From Microbacterium sp. MYb62 (lineage in GTDB: Bacteria; Actinomycetota; Actinomycetes; Actinomycetales; Microbacteriaceae), in the NCBI RefSeq assembly GCF_002979475.1, contig NZ_PCOY01000023.1, positions 1-63,002 of the forward strand: a stretch of DNA of 63,002 nucleotides, given 5' to 3'. Below are positions 8,843 to 18,952 of the stretch, in pieces; position 1 is the first letter of the stretch; each line of letters opens with the position of its first letter. Both the position numbers and the translations under genes were made by a program. The notes under the pieces were generated by a model. That model was not told where the DNA came from. It was given only the letters and a program-made list of their open reading frames with translations, and ran no database searches.

Positions 8843-8848
8843 ATCCTA
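8843..8848 (-). promoter_or_regulatory. Candidate leaderless -10 element of nrdR
   Basis: TAGGAT on the minus strand, 7 bases before the nrdR ATG and only 3 bases upstream of the site where hisD ends on the same strand's upstream side. No Shine-Dalgarno sequence precedes nrdR. Confidence 0.45.
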
Positions 8849-10150
8849 CGCGGTGAACCGCGCCTCGATCGCCTCACCGTGTGCGGGGAGCACCTCGGTG
8901 TCGGCGAGGGCGACGACCCCTGCGCGCACGGCCGCCAGCGCGGCCCTGTCGTAGGAGATCACCTGCTGTGGACGGAGGAACGTATAGGACCCGAGCCCCG
9001 GGGCGTAGCGCGCCTGTCCCCCGGTCGGCAGCACGTGGTTGCTTCCCGCCATGTAGTCGCCCAGACTCACCGGCGTCTGATCGCCGACGAACACGGCGCC
9101 GGCGCTCGTGAAGGCGGCTGCGGCTTCCTCGGCGTCGACGAGGTGCAGTTCGAGGTGCTCCGGCGCGTAGGCGTTGCTGAAGGCGGTGGCCATGTCCCTG
9201 CCATCGACGAGGACGATCGCCGACTGGGGGCCTGAGAGGGCCGCGGCGACTCGAGCGCTGTGTCGCGTGATCGCGGTGATGCGCTCCACCTCGGCGGCGA
9301 CCTGCGCGGCGAGCTCGACCGCGTCGGTGACCAGCACGGCTGACGCCTGCTCGTCGTGCTCGGCCTGGCTGACCAGGTCGGCGGCGATGAGGCGCGGATC
9401 CGCCGCGGCGTCGGCGACGACGAGGATCTCTGTCGCCCCCGCCTCCGAGTCCGTGCCGACGACACCGGCGACGGCACGCTTGGCGGACGCCACATAGTTG
9501 TTTCCCGGGCCGGAGACGACATCCACCGGATCGAGGTCGAGCGTCGGCACGCCGTACGCCAGGGCGCCGATCGCTCCGGCGCCACCCATCGCATACACCT
9601 CGGTCACGCCCAGCAGCGCGGCGGCCGCGAGGATCGTCGGGTGGATCCGCCCGTCCTGATCGGCCTGCGGCGGTGATGCCAGCGCGATCTGTGTGACACC
9701 GGCGATCTGCGCGGGAACGACGTTCATGATCACGCTCGACGGATAGACGGCCTTGCCTCCGGGGATGTAGACCCCCACGCGGTGCACGGGCTGCCAGCGC
9801 TGCGTGATGACCGCGCCTTCCCCGATGCGGGTGACCTGCGTGGCGGGAACCTGCGCGGCCGAGGCGAGACGCACCCGACGGATCGCTTCCTCGAGAGCAC
9901 TCCGCACCTCGGGAGCGAGTTCGGCCAGAGCCGAGGCGATGTGCTCGGCCGGAACGCGGACATCGTGACCCGTGACGCGGTCGAACTGCTCGGCCTGTTC
10001 CCGCAGCGCGACCTCCCCGTGCACACGTACGTCCTCGACGATGCGTGCGGCGGTGTCGAGCGCCTCGGCACGTGCCTGGCTGGCCCGAGGCACGGCGGCG
10101 AGCATGTCTGAGGGCGAGAGCTCCCGCCCTCGCAGGTCGATCGTGCGCAT
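8846..10150 (-). CDS. hisD: Histidinol dehydrogenase
   Basis: A 434-residue NAD-dependent zinc enzyme converting histidinol to histidine in two oxidations. Recognisable segments are [63 protein letters not shown] (zinc and catalytic Glu/His) and [13 protein letters not shown]. The ATG at 10150 is adjacent to the stop of the upstream membrane-protein gene (1-base gap). The rest of the his operon is not nearby. It lies between dnaE and nrdR with all genes co-oriented. Confidence 0.97.
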   Translation of the reverse strand: MRTIDLRGRELSPSDMLAAVPRASQARAEALDTAARIVEDVRVHGEVALREQAEQFDRVTGHDVRVPAEHIASALAELAPEVRSALEEAIRRVRLASAAQVPATQVTRIGEGAVITQRWQPVHRVGVYIPGGKAVYPSSVIMNVVPAQIAGVTQIALASPPQADQDGRIHPTILAAAALLGVTEVYAMGGAGAIGALAYGVPTLDLDPVDVVSGPGNNYVASAKRAVAGVVGTDSEAGATEILVVADAAADPRLIAADLVSQAEHDEQASAVLVTDAVELAAQVAAEVERITAITRHSARVAAALSGPQSAIVLVDGRDMATAFSNAYAPEHLELHLVDAEEAAAAFTSAGAVFVGDQTPVSLGDYMAGSNHVLPTGGQARYAPGLGSYTFLRPQQVISYDRAALAAVRAGVVALADTEVLPAHGEAIEARFTA

Positions 10151-10151
10151 T

Positions 10152-11336
10152 TCAGCCCTTCGTGATGTCGGAGATGTCGTGGAGATACCCGATCCGTCCG
10201 TCGTCATGGCGGATGACGAACGCACCCCCACGGTCCTCGATCACGAGGGCCCAGGCGTTCGGACCGATGCGGAAGAGCGCCTCCCCGCGCTCGTCATGGA
10301 CGTCGCGCTCGGACGGTGCGAGGATCCAGAACGGCTGAGCGGCGGCAGCCCCACGCTGGTCCATGGCGACGTCTGCCTCGACCTCGGCGAGCCCTTCCAC
10401 GACGGGAGGTTCGGAGTCGTCGGCGACGACGGCCGTCTCGTAGGTCGCTGCGGTCTCCAACAGGGACTCGATGCTTCCGGTGTCCGAGACGATCTCCGGC
10501 TCCTGCCCTCGGGAGCGCCGCGAGTAGGCGGGAACGTACTCCTCTCCGGAGACTGCCGGTTCGGTTCCGATGTCTCCGCCGGAGGCGTGCGCGGTGAGGG
10601 GCACCTGTTCCGCCAGGTCGAGCCGGGCGATCTCGTCGGTGGCCTGCCTACCCGATGTCTCGATGTCGACATCGACGACGAGCGGGAGCGCAGCGCTGTC
10701 CCCCGCGACGTCGGTTCGATCGTCGACCGATGCCTCATCGGCGACGGGAGCTTCGGCGACGGGCTCCGGGCGCGGGATGACGGGGCGCACCGGATTCGCG
10801 TTGCGGTGGGCGAGAGTGACGAGGCGACCGTGGAAGTCCTCCTTCAGCCCGGGGATGATCGGGGCGAACACCGTGAGGACGACGAGCGCGAGCGACGTGA
10901 CGCCCATCGCGACGCCGTTCCACGGGAGGCCCCAGTGCCCGGTGGAGATGAGCGTGGAGATCGCGAGCCAGAGACTCCCGGCCCAGACCACGGCGGACAC
11001 GGAGAACGCCACGGAGGCGAACTGGTCGATGCCCAGCGAACCGACCCGGCGGATGCCGTCCGGCGAGAAGCGACGCAGCACGAGCAGGAATACGGCGACA
11101 GTCGGGAGGGCGACGGGCAGGATCCACTCGATGCCGACTGCCCACAGCGACAGGTGGCCGATCACCGGGAAGAAAGAGAACACGAAGGACAGCAGCCAGA
11201 CGCCGACGATGAGCAGTTCGCGCAGCGTGAACCCGAGGATCCCGAACTCGGGGGTGACCTCCTCGTCGTACAGGACGCCGTCGTCGTCGCTGAAGACCGT
11301 GTCCTCGGGCTCAACTTCAGGGAGATCCGTGCTCAT
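10152..11336 (-). CDS. Membrane protein of unknown function
   Basis: 394 residues that I cannot assign to a family. A short acidic N-terminus (DLPEVEPEDTVFSDDDG) precedes four hydrophobic helices between about residues 35 and 170 (e.g. LIVGVWLLSFVFSFFPVI and MGVTSLALVVLTVFAPIIPG). A long acidic disordered stretch rich in V, A, D and E follows. The end is a small folded-looking domain (RIGPNAWALVIEDRGGAFVIRH). AAAGGA sits ahead of the ATG at 11336. It lies 70 bases after dnaE and abuts hisD, so it is probably cotranscribed with them. Confidence 0.8.
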   Translation of the reverse strand: MSTDLPEVEPEDTVFSDDDGVLYDEEVTPEFGILGFTLRELLIVGVWLLSFVFSFFPVIGHLSLWAVGIEWILPVALPTVAVFLLVLRRFSPDGIRRVGSLGIDQFASVAFSVSAVVWAGSLWLAISTLISTGHWGLPWNGVAMGVTSLALVVLTVFAPIIPGLKEDFHGRLVTLAHRNANPVRPVIPRPEPVAEAPVADEASVDDRTDVAGDSAALPLVVDVDIETSGRQATDEIARLDLAEQVPLTAHASGGDIGTEPAVSGEEYVPAYSRRSRGQEPEIVSDTGSIESLLETAATYETAVVADDSEPPVVEGLAEVEADVAMDQRGAAAAQPFWILAPSERDVHDERGEALFRIGPNAWALVIEDRGGAFVIRHDDGRIGYLHDISDITKG

Positions 11337-11406
11337 GGGTGGTCCTTTCGTCACGTGCTCGACGGGGGGATTCGTCGTGCTGCCGACGGCTCACGATCCT
11401 ACCCGC

Positions 11407-14400
11407 TCACCCCAGACAGGTGGGTCCGAGCAGTGACTTGAGGTCACCGAACAGGTCTGCGGAGACCTTGACCGGCATCGGCACCTCGAAGACCTTCGCG
11501 GTGCCGCCACGGTGCACGCGGAGCAGCACCTCGGTGTCGCCGTTGTGGCGGCGTAGCACTTCGGCGAGCTCCATCATCACGCGCTCGGTGGCGCGCTGCT
11601 CGGCGAGCACGAGGGACAGCGGTCCCGCGGCATCGAAGGAACCGACATCGGGCGCGAACGCCGACTGCGCATGGAGGTTGAGTCCGTCATCGCGACGGGA
11701 GACGCGCCCGCGCACCGCGAGGATGGCGTCCTGCTGCAGCGTGTGCTGGAACTCGGTGTACGTCTTCCCCATGAACATCACGGTCACCTCGCCGTTGAAG
11801 TCCTCGACGGTGATCATGCCGTAGGGGTTTCCACTGGCCTTCGCGACGCGATGCTGCACACTGGTCACGAGTCCGGCCACCGTCACCTGGTCGCCGTCCT
11901 GCATGTCCTCGGAGTTGTTGAGGTCGTGGATCGAGATCGATGCGTGCTTCGCGAGCGGGACCTCCAGACCGGCGAGAGGGTGGTCGGACACGTAGAGACC
12001 GAGCATCTCCCGCTCGAATGCGAGCTTGTCCTTCTTGACCCATTCCGGCCGGGCGGGCACCTTCGCAGGCGCCGCCTCTTCCATGCCGTCGTAGAGGCTG
12101 TCGAAGTCGAATCCGATGGCGCCCTGGGCCTCGTTGCGCTTGCGGTCGACCGCGGCCTCGACCGCGTCCTCGTGCACCTCCATGAGCGCTCGGCGGGAAT
12201 CTCCCATCGAGTCGAACGCACCGGCCTTGATCAGCGACTCGACGGTGCGCTTGTTCGAGACGTGCAGCGGCACCTTGTCGAGGAAGTGGTGGAACGAGGT
12301 GAAGCGCTCATCCTTGCGCGCCTGCACGATGCCCTCGACGACGTTGCTGCCGACGTTGCGCACCGCTCCGAGGCCGAAGCGGATGTCGTCGCCGACGGCC
12401 GCGAAGAAGTTGATCGAGTCCGACACATCGGGCGGCAGCACCTTGATGCCCATGCGGCGGCACTCGTTCAGATACAGCGCCATCTTGTCTTTGGAGTCGC
12501 CGACGCTGGTGAGCAGTGCTGCCATGTACTCGGCGGGATAGTGCGCCTTGAGGTAGGCCGTCCAATATGACACGAGACCGTACGCGGCCGAGTGGGCTTT
12601 GTTGAAGGCGTAATCCGAGAAGGGCAGCAAGATGTCCCACAGCGCCTTGACCGCGGCCTCACCGAAGCCGCGCTCCTTCATGCCGCCCGCGAAGCCCTCG
12701 TACTGCTTGTCGAGCTCGGACTTCTTCTTCTTTCCCATCGCTCGACGCAGGATGTCGGCCTGTCCGAGGCTGAACCCGGCGACCGCCTGGGCGATCGCCA
12801 TGACCTGCTCCTGGTAGATGATGAGCCCGTAGGACTCCTCGAGGATCTCGGCGAGCGGTGCTTCCAGCTCCGGATGGATCGGCGTGATCTCCTGCACGCC
12901 GTTCTTTCGCAGCGCGTAGTTGGTGTGCGAGTTCGCGCCCATCGGACCCGGTCGGTACAGCGCGATGAGTGCCGAGATGTCGCCGAAGTTGTCGGGCTTC
13001 ATCAGGCGCATGAGGGAGCGCAGCGGCGGGCTGTCGAGCTGGAAGACGCCGAGGGTGTCACCGCGCGCGAGCAGCTGATACACCCCGGGATCGTCGAGAC
13101 CGAGGTGCTCGAGGTCGAGCTCTTCGCCGCGGTTGGTACGGATGTTGTCGAGCGCGTCCGAGATGATCGTGAGGTTGCGGAGCCCCAGGAAGTCCATCTT
13201 GATCAGACCGAGCGACTCGCACGACGGGTAGTCGAACTGCGTGACGATCTGGCCGTCCTGCTCGCGCTTCATGATCGGGATGATGTCGAGCAGCGGATCG
13301 GACGACATGATCACACCGGCGGCGTGCACACCCCACTGGCGTTTCAGCCCCTCGAGCCCGAGCGCGCGGTCGAAGACGGTCTTCGCCTCGGGGTCGGTGT
13401 CGATCAGCGCGCGGAACTCGCTGGCTTCCTTGTAGCGGGGGTGCGCCGAGTCGAACATGCCGTCGAGGGGCATGTCCTTGCCCATCACGGGCGGCGGCAT
13501 CGCCTTGGTGAGCCGCTCCCCCATGCTGAACGGGAAGCCGAGCACACGGCCGGCGTCTTTCAGCGCCTGCTTCGACTTGATCGTTCCGTAGGTGACGATC
13601 TGTGCGACGCGCTCCGACCCGTACTTCTCCGTGACGTAGTCGATGACCTCGCCGCGGCGCCGGTCATCGAAGTCGACGTCGAAGTCGGGCATCGAGACGC
13701 GGTCGGGGTTGAGGAATCGCTCGAAGATCAGGCCGTGCTCGAGCGGGTCGAGGTCGGTGATCTTCATCGCGTAGGCGACCATGGATCCGGCACCCGAGCC
13801 ACGCCCGGGGCCGACACGGATGCCGTTGTCCTTGGCCCAGTTGATGAAGTCGGCGACGACGAGGAAGTACCCGGGGAATCCCATCTGCAGGATGATGCCG
13901 GTCTCGTACTCGGCCTGCTTGCGCACCTTGTCCGGGATGCCGCCGGGGTAGCGGTAGTGGAGGCCCGTCTCGACCTCTTTGATGAGCCAGCTGTCCTCCG
14001 TCTCGCCGTCCGGCACGGGGAACCGCGGCATGTAGTTCGCCGAGGTGTCGAACTCGACCTCGCAGCGCTCGGCGATCAGCAGGGTGTTGTCGCAGGCCTC
14101 AGGGTGGTCGCGGAACAGCTGCCGCATCTCGGCAGCCGTCTTGATGTAGTACCCGTCGCCGTCGAACTTGAAGCGGTTCGGGTCGTCCATGGTCGATCCC
14201 GACTGCACGCACAGCAGCGCCTCGTGCGCATCGGCCTCATGCTGATGCGTGTAGTGCGAGTCGTTGGTGGCGACGAGCGGGATGTTCAGGTCTTTCGCGA
14301 GGCGGAGCAGGTCGGTCATCACCCGTCGCTCGATGGAGAGACCGTGGTCCATGATCTCGGCGAAGTAGTTCTCCTTGCCGAAGATGTCCTGGAACTCCGC

Positions 14401-14925
14401 CGCTGCCGCCCGCGCCGCGTCGTACTGGCCGAGCCGGAGCCTGGTCTGCACCTCGCCTGATGGGCATCCCGTCGTCGCGATGATCCCCTTGCCGTAGGTC
14501 TGGAGCAGCTCGCGGTCCATGCGGGGCTTGAAGTAGTAGCCCTCCGTGCTCGACCGGGAACTGATCCGGAAGAGGTTGTGCATGCCCTCGGTGCTCTGGC
14601 TCCACATCGTCATGTGGGTGTACGCACCCGAGCCGGAGACGTCGTCGCTCTTCTGGTCGGGTGACCCCCACTGCACACGCGTCTTGTCGCTGCGGTGCGT
14701 GCCCGGGGTCATGTACGCCTCGAGCCCGATGATGGGCTTGATGCCCGCGTTCCGCGCCGCGTTGTAGAACTCGAACGCCGCGAACGTGTTGCCGTGGTCG
14801 GTCACCGCGATGGCCGGCATGCCGTACTCGGCGGCCGCCTGGGTCATCGCGTTTATCTTCGCCGCACCGTCCAGCATGGAGTATTCGCTGTGCACATGCA
14901 GGTGGACGAAGGAGTCGGATGCCAT
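11407..14925 (-). CDS. dnaE: DNA polymerase III subunit alpha (replicative DnaE1)
   Basis: A 1172-residue replicative polymerase. The N-terminal PHP domain is seen in VHLHVHSEYSMLDG and AVTDHGNTFA. The catalytic aspartates lie in MPDFDVDFDD, with GPGRGSGAGSMVAYA and the finger helix QEQVMAIAQAVAGFS nearby. A helix-hairpin-helix region and an OB-fold (VTVAGLVTSVQHRV) occupy the C-terminal third. The ATG at 14925 is preceded by TAGACT (14933-14938) at 7 bases, indicating a leaderless mRNA; a longer start would run into the upstream terminator. A second, error-prone DnaE begins at 62505. Confidence 0.97.
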   Translation of the reverse strand: MASDSFVHLHVHSEYSMLDGAAKINAMTQAAAEYGMPAIAVTDHGNTFAAFEFYNAARNAGIKPIIGLEAYMTPGTHRSDKTRVQWGSPDQKSDDVSGSGAYTHMTMWSQSTEGMHNLFRISSRSSTEGYYFKPRMDRELLQTYGKGIIATTGCPSGEVQTRLRLGQYDAARAAAAEFQDIFGKENYFAEIMDHGLSIERRVMTDLLRLAKDLNIPLVATNDSHYTHQHEADAHEALLCVQSGSTMDDPNRFKFDGDGYYIKTAAEMRQLFRDHPEACDNTLLIAERCEVEFDTSANYMPRFPVPDGETEDSWLIKEVETGLHYRYPGGIPDKVRKQAEYETGIILQMGFPGYFLVVADFINWAKDNGIRVGPGRGSGAGSMVAYAMKITDLDPLEHGLIFERFLNPDRVSMPDFDVDFDDRRRGEVIDYVTEKYGSERVAQIVTYGTIKSKQALKDAGRVLGFPFSMGERLTKAMPPPVMGKDMPLDGMFDSAHPRYKEASEFRALIDTDPEAKTVFDRALGLEGLKRQWGVHAAGVIMSSDPLLDIIPIMKREQDGQIVTQFDYPSCESLGLIKMDFLGLRNLTIISDALDNIRTNRGEELDLEHLGLDDPGVYQLLARGDTLGVFQLDSPPLRSLMRLMKPDNFGDISALIALYRPGPMGANSHTNYALRKNGVQEITPIHPELEAPLAEILEESYGLIIYQEQVMAIAQAVAGFSLGQADILRRAMGKKKKSELDKQYEGFAGGMKERGFGEAAVKALWDILLPFSDYAFNKAHSAAYGLVSYWTAYLKAHYPAEYMAALLTSVGDSKDKMALYLNECRRMGIKVLPPDVSDSINFFAAVGDDIRFGLGAVRNVGSNVVEGIVQARKDERFTSFHHFLDKVPLHVSNKRTVESLIKAGAFDSMGDSRRALMEVHEDAVEAAVDRKRNEAQGAIGFDFDSLYDGMEEAAPAKVPARPEWVKKDKLAFEREMLGLYVSDHPLAGLEVPLAKHASISIHDLNNSEDMQDGDQVTVAGLVTSVQHRVAKASGNPYGMITVEDFNGEVTVMFMGKTYTEFQHTLQQDAILAVRGRVSRRDDGLNLHAQSAFAPDVGSFDAAGPLSLVLAEQRATERVMMELAEVLRRHNGDTEVLLRVHRGGTAKVFEVPMPVKVSADLFGDLKSLLGPTCLG

Positions 14926-14945
14926 GCCTTCGAGTCTACGGCGAG

Positions 14946-14974
14946 GCCCCGACACCGGACGTCGGTGCCGGGGC
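14946..14974 (-). terminator. Terminator hairpin between the CU044_5270 gene and dnaE
   Basis: 12-base arms (14946-14957 and 14963-14974) with one G-U pair surround a GACGT loop, 14 bases beyond the stop of the upstream gene. It lies about 20 bases ahead of the dnaE start. Confidence 0.7.
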
Positions 14975-14988
14975 GCTTCGCAGGGTCG

Positions 14989-16065
14989 TCAGGGTCGTGG
15001 CGCCGAGTCCACGACCGACGTGTGCACGGTGGTGACGGAGTCGAGGGTGTCGCCTGCGGGACCGCCGGTTCCGTAGCTCTCCGCGATCGAGGAGACGAGA
15101 CCCTGAGCGGTGTCGATCACGATCGTCGTCGTGCGGTGACCGGGGACCACGTACTGCAGCGTCGCCGCCGCACCATCATCGCCGAGCACTTCGAATCCCG
15201 GGATCAGGGCGATCGCGAGGAAGAACGCGGAACGCAGGTCGGCCGGCATCAGGTTTATCGCCGACGGGTCGCTGAGGCTCGCCACGAGCCACCGGTCCGC
15301 TTCCTCGCCTGACATCCCCGACGGCGTGCGAAGCCACTCGAGCAACTCCCGGGGTTCTCTCGGCATCACGGCATAGTGCGGGCGGTATCGGTCCGCCAGA
15401 TAGGGCGTCGGAGGTTCGTCACCGCCGACGGCGACGAACTCTCCCCCCGGGAGCGTCTCGATCGTGTCGCCTTCGCGCATCTGGGCCCCGGGCGAAGAGG
15501 ACCATTCCCGTACCGCATCCGCACCACGTGCTCCGAAGGACTCGACGGCCTCGGCGCGCCCCCAGTCGTAGAACCAATCACCGGACCGGTCGGCCGGGAT
15601 GTACAGCACTCGCGTGTCGCGGACGAGCACGGCAGCGTCGCTGCCGCCTCGGGAGGCGTTGAACGGCATCGTGTTCTCGTCGTCGTCATCGGCCCAGTCG
15701 GCTCGCCAAAACTGGAGATGCTCACCGACGGTCTCGATCCGCAGATACTGCCCGGCGACGAGTGTCGTGTCCGTCGCATCGAACGTCACGGCGGATGCCC
15801 GCTCCAGCACTTCCGCCGCTGCGGCATCGGGCGCGGCCGGCGGCGCGAGCACGGAGCCGGCCACGATCGCGGTCACCGCGGCCCCGGCGACGAGCCCCCC
15901 GATGCCGACCCCGGTCCAGGTCCGCCGTCGCGAACGAAGCGTGCGCTCCGGACGCGCACTCCGCGCCATCTCCCTCATCAGCGCCCGACGCGCCGTGAGC
16001 ACGGTGTCATCGTCGACGCGGGACTCGTCCACCCCGATCTCACGAACTCGTTCCATAAGCGGCAT
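14989..16065 (-). CDS. CU044_5270 family protein, probable ECF anti-sigma partner
   Basis: 358 residues with a cytoplasmic N-terminal segment of ~55 residues (RALMREMARSARPER). One membrane helix follows (GIGGLVAGAAVTAIVAGSVL) and then a large extracytoplasmic domain with WFYDWGRAEAVES. This layout, and a 26-base overlap with the upstream ECF sigma gene, fit the actinobacterial CU044_5270 family linked to ECF sigma factors. The ATG at 16065 has GGAGGAG just upstream. An anti-sigma role is inferred from context; no zinc-binding anti-sigma motif (HxxxCxxC) is visible. Confidence 0.75.
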   Translation of the reverse strand: MPLMERVREIGVDESRVDDDTVLTARRALMREMARSARPERTLRSRRRTWTGVGIGGLVAGAAVTAIVAGSVLAPPAAPDAAAAEVLERASAVTFDATDTTLVAGQYLRIETVGEHLQFWRADWADDDDENTMPFNASRGGSDAAVLVRDTRVLYIPADRSGDWFYDWGRAEAVESFGARGADAVREWSSSPGAQMREGDTIETLPGGEFVAVGGDEPPTPYLADRYRPHYAVMPREPRELLEWLRTPSGMSGEEADRWLVASLSDPSAINLMPADLRSAFFLAIALIPGFEVLGDDGAAATLQYVVPGHRTTTIVIDTAQGLVSSIAESYGTGGPAGDTLDSVTTVHTSVVDSAPRP

Positions 16066-16645
16066 CGCTCTCCTCCTTCGCCATCCATGTCAATCGGGCT
16101 GATCCGTGTGAGCCGGGCGGCGCGAGCTTGCGACGAACGCGATTCAGCCGCGACCGAACGGTTCCGACCGGGACACCCAGTGCAACGGCGATCTGCGCAT
16201 AGGTGAGATCACCCCACGCATGCAGCAGCAGCGTGTCCCGTTCCTTTGCCGCGAGGGCGGCGATTCGCGGGGCCAGGGCACGGAGAGCGGCGTCGGCGTC
16301 GATCCGCGAATCGGAGGCGACCTGAGGAATCTCCACCGCGACCTCCTCCGCTGATGCCGACGCCTCGAATGCCCGCCACTGTCGCGCTTCCGCAGCCCGA
16401 TGGCTCTTCACCACCTTGGTCGCGATACCGAGTAGCCAGGGCCGCGCCGACTCCGTCCGGAGATCGAACGATGAACGCCGTCGGAAGGCGATGAGAAACG
16501 TCTCGCTCAGAACGTCGTCGACGGCGTCTGCTCCGACCCGTCGCCGGATGTAGCCGCCGACGGGTCGGACGTGCCGCTCGAAGATCTCGGAGAAGACTCC
16601 GGGCTCTTCGAGCGACCGCTGGATGATCTCGCTGTCCGTGCTCAC
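16040..16645 (-). CDS. ECF-family RNA polymerase sigma factor
   Basis: 201 residues with sigma region 2 (DDVLSETFLIAFRRRSSFD, then RPWLLGIATKVVKSHRAAEA) and region 4 helix-turn-helix (LTYAQIAVALGVPVGTVRSR). The start is GTG at 16645, 31 bases after the upstream GNAT stop, with no good ribosome site. The putative anti-sigma partner overlaps its 3' end by 26 bases, so the pair is translationally coupled. The stress or signal sensed is unknown. Confidence 0.93.
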   Translation of the reverse strand: MSTDSEIIQRSLEEPGVFSEIFERHVRPVGGYIRRRVGADAVDDVLSETFLIAFRRRSSFDLRTESARPWLLGIATKVVKSHRAAEARQWRAFEASASAEEVAVEIPQVASDSRIDADAALRALAPRIAALAAKERDTLLLHAWGDLTYAQIAVALGVPVGTVRSRLNRVRRKLAPPGSHGSARLTWMAKEESDAAYGTSS

Positions 16646-16676
16646 ACTGAGTATTGGGACGATTCACGAAAACGGT

Positions 16677-17276
16677 TCACGCTTTCTTCGACGACTTCCG
16701 CGATGCCCCCAGGTCGAGCCGCATCAGAACCCGAGGAAATCCGTCGAGCACGGAACCGGTGTCGGCCGCCTTCAAGAATCCCGCGCTTTCGAACAGCGAC
16801 CTCGTGCCGACGTACGCCATCGTCAGATTCACCTTCTCACCGCTGTTGTCGACCGGGTATCCCTCTATCGCCGGGGCGCCGCGCTCCTTCGCGTAGTCGA
16901 CCGCTCCCTGGATCAACGCGTGCGAGATGCCCTGCTTACGATGCCCGGGGCGCACCCGGAAACACCACAGCGACCACACATCCAGGTCGTCGATGTGCGG
17001 GATGAGTCGATTGCGGGCGAAACTCGTCTCACTGCGCGGATGCACTGCCGCCCAGCCGACCGGTTCGTCGTCGAGATAGGCGATCACCCCGGGCGGTGGG
17101 TCCTGGTGGCACAGCTCGCGCACGCGGTCGGCACGGGCCTGCCCCTTCAGCGCCACGTTCTCTTTGCTGCCGATGCGGTAGCTCAGGCAGAAGCACACGT
17201 TCGACGTCGGCTTCTTCGGCCCGACGAGCGTCGCGACGTCGTCGAACACGGTGGCGGGGCGAACCTCGATGGTCAT
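16677..17276 (-). CDS. GNAT family N-acetyltransferase
   Basis: A 199-residue GNAT protein. Acetyl-CoA motif A is WCFRVRPGHRKQGISHALIQ, preceded by VIAYLDDEPVGWAAVHPR and followed by LFESAGFLKAADTG. A Cys/Lys-rich N-terminal segment (NVCFCLSYRIGSKEN) is typical of a subgroup found in actinobacteria. The ATG at 17276 gives the canonical MTIEVRPA start; 6 upstream residues are optional. The substrate is unknown. Confidence 0.85.
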   Translation of the reverse strand: MTIEVRPATVFDDVATLVGPKKPTSNVCFCLSYRIGSKENVALKGQARADRVRELCHQDPPPGVIAYLDDEPVGWAAVHPRSETSFARNRLIPHIDDLDVWSLWCFRVRPGHRKQGISHALIQGAVDYAKERGAPAIEGYPVDNSGEKVNLTMAYVGTRSLFESAGFLKAADTGSVLDGFPRVLMRLDLGASRKSSKKA

Positions 17277-17324
17277 GCGCTCAGTGTTGCGCACATCACC
17301 GACATCGCACCGGAGAAGCGCGGA

Positions 17325-18245
17325 CTACTCCCCGCGGAGCACGTCCAGCGCGTGTCGGAAGTCCTCCGGGTACGGCGACTCGAACTGCACCCAATCCCCC
17401 GTCGCGGGGTGGGCGAACGCCAGCCGGTGCGCGTGCAGCCATTGCCGCGTGAGCCCGAGCCGAGCCGACATGGTCGGGTCCGCGCCGTAGAGTGGGTCGC
17501 CGACGCAAGGATGCCGGTGGGCCGCCATGTGCACGCGGATCTGATGCGTGCGCCCTGTCTCGAGGTGGATCTCGAGGAGCGACGCGCCGGGAAACGCCTC
17601 GAGTGTCTCGTAGTGCGTGACCGACGGCTTGCCGTCGGGGACCACCGCGAACTTCCAGGAGTGGTTCGGGTGGCGCCCGATCGGCGCGTCGATCGTCCCC
17701 GCGAGGGGGTCCGGATGCCCCTGCACGACAGCGTGGTAGATCTTCTCGACCGTACGGTCCTTGAACGCCTGTTTCAGCACCGTATAGGCGTGTTCGGATT
17801 TCGCGACGACCATCAGACCACTGGTGCCGACATCGAGCCGATGCACGACCCCCTGACGTTCGGGAGCACCGCTGGTGGCGACCCGGAATCCTGCGGCCGC
17901 GAGAGCGCCGACGACCGTCGGACCCTCCCAACCGACCGAGGGATGCGCCGCGACGCCGGTGGGCTTGTCGACCACGACGATGTCGTCGTCGTCGTACACG
18001 ATGCCGAGTTCGGGCACCGCAATCGGAATGATCTTCGGCGCTTCCTTCGGCTGCCATTCCACATCGAGCCAGCCGCCGCCGCGGAGGCGATCGGATTTGT
18101 CGAGCGTCACGCCGTCCAACCGCACACCGCCTGCTGCGGCGACTTCGGCGGCGAAGGTACGGGAGAAGCCCATGAGCTTCGCCAAAGCCGCATCGACGCG
18201 AGTGCCGTCCAAGCCATCGGGCACCGGCAGAGACCGGGACTCCAC
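17325..18245 (-). CDS. rluD: RluA/RluD-family 23S rRNA pseudouridine synthase
   Basis: 306 residues: an N-terminal S4 RNA-binding domain ([21 protein letters not shown]), then the RluA catalytic domain with the active-site aspartate in [17 protein letters not shown]. The motif [22 protein letters not shown] follows. The GTG at 18245 begins 2 bases after the lspA stop, and this lspA-rluD pairing is standard in actinobacterial dcw regions. RluD isomerises uridines in helix 69; specificity is inferred from context and similarity. Confidence 0.93.
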   Translation of the reverse strand: MESRSLPVPDGLDGTRVDAALAKLMGFSRTFAAEVAAAGGVRLDGVTLDKSDRLRGGGWLDVEWQPKEAPKIIPIAVPELGIVYDDDDIVVVDKPTGVAAHPSVGWEGPTVVGALAAAGFRVATSGAPERQGVVHRLDVGTSGLMVVAKSEHAYTVLKQAFKDRTVEKIYHAVVQGHPDPLAGTIDAPIGRHPNHSWKFAVVPDGKPSVTHYETLEAFPGASLLEIHLETGRTHQIRVHMAAHRHPCVGDPLYGADPTMSARLGLTRQWLHAHRLAFAHPATGDWVQFESPYPEDFRHALDVLRGE

Positions 18246-18247
18246 GG

Positions 18248-18943
18248 TCAGCGTCCTTCGGATGCGGGAGCCGCACCCTCCGAGGGCGCATCATCGTCGA
18301 TCGAAAGCTCTGCGCCGACGGCATCCACCGCCGCGTCATCCGCGTCGAGCGACTCCGCATCCGTCTCCGTGTCGGCCATGGCGGCCACGGCCGCCGCTTC
18401 GGCTTCTTCCTCGGTCTCGACCACGGCGTGGTCGCGCTCGCGCGTCCCGTCGAAGCGCAGTCCGAAGACGACCAGCAGCGCGACGGAGATCATTCCCGTC
18501 ACGATGAAGATGTCGGCGACGTTGAAGATCGCCGGCATCATCCACGGCATCGAGATCATGTCGACGACATGTCCCACCGGGAAACCGGGCTCGCGGAAGA
18601 GGCGATCGCTGAGGTTGCCGAGCACGCCGCCGAGCAGGCAGCCGAGAACGACGGCCCACAGCCGCGACTTGAGCCCGAACGCCTTCCAGACGATCACGCA
18701 GGCGACGACCGCGAGAGCGATCGTGAAGATCCAGGTGACCTCGGATCCGAGTGAGAACGCCGCACCGGGGTTGCGGACGTAGTACAGCTGAAGGAACTCT
18801 CCGAGGACGGGAACCGGCTCCTGATACGGGAGGTTCTCGATCGTGAGGTACTTCACAAACTGGTCGGCGGCCAGTACGAGCGCTGCGAGAATCGCAACGA
18901 CCGCACCGGCCGCCGACCGACGAAAGGGACGGCGTCCTGACAA
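18248..18943 (-). CDS. lspA: Lipoprotein signal peptidase LspA with acidic C-terminal extension
   Basis: A 231-residue aspartyl membrane protease that removes signal peptides from diacylglyceryl lipoproteins. Four helices are present; the catalytic aspartates are in [14 protein letters not shown] and [12 protein letters not shown], and NPGAAFSLG is conserved. The typical enzyme ends near residue 165. Here ~65 further residues form an acidic Ala/Glu/Asp-rich tail (e.g. [14 protein letters not shown]). It starts 9 bases after wag31 and is the likely processor of CtaC in this window. Confidence 0.95.
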   Translation of the reverse strand: MSGRRPFRRSAAGAVVAILAALVLAADQFVKYLTIENLPYQEPVPVLGEFLQLYYVRNPGAAFSLGSEVTWIFTIALAVVACVIVWKAFGLKSRLWAVVLGCLLGGVLGNLSDRLFREPGFPVGHVVDMISMPWMMPAIFNVADIFIVTGMISVALLVVFGLRFDGTRERDHAVVETEEEAEAAAVAAMADTETDAESLDADDAAVDAVGAELSIDDDAPSEGAAPASEGR

Positions 18944-18952
18944 GAGGGCGCC

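Noticed and set aside
12592..14460. 622-residue plus-strand ORF inside dnaE
   Set aside because: Antisense shadow of the polymerase gene with no recognisable domain.
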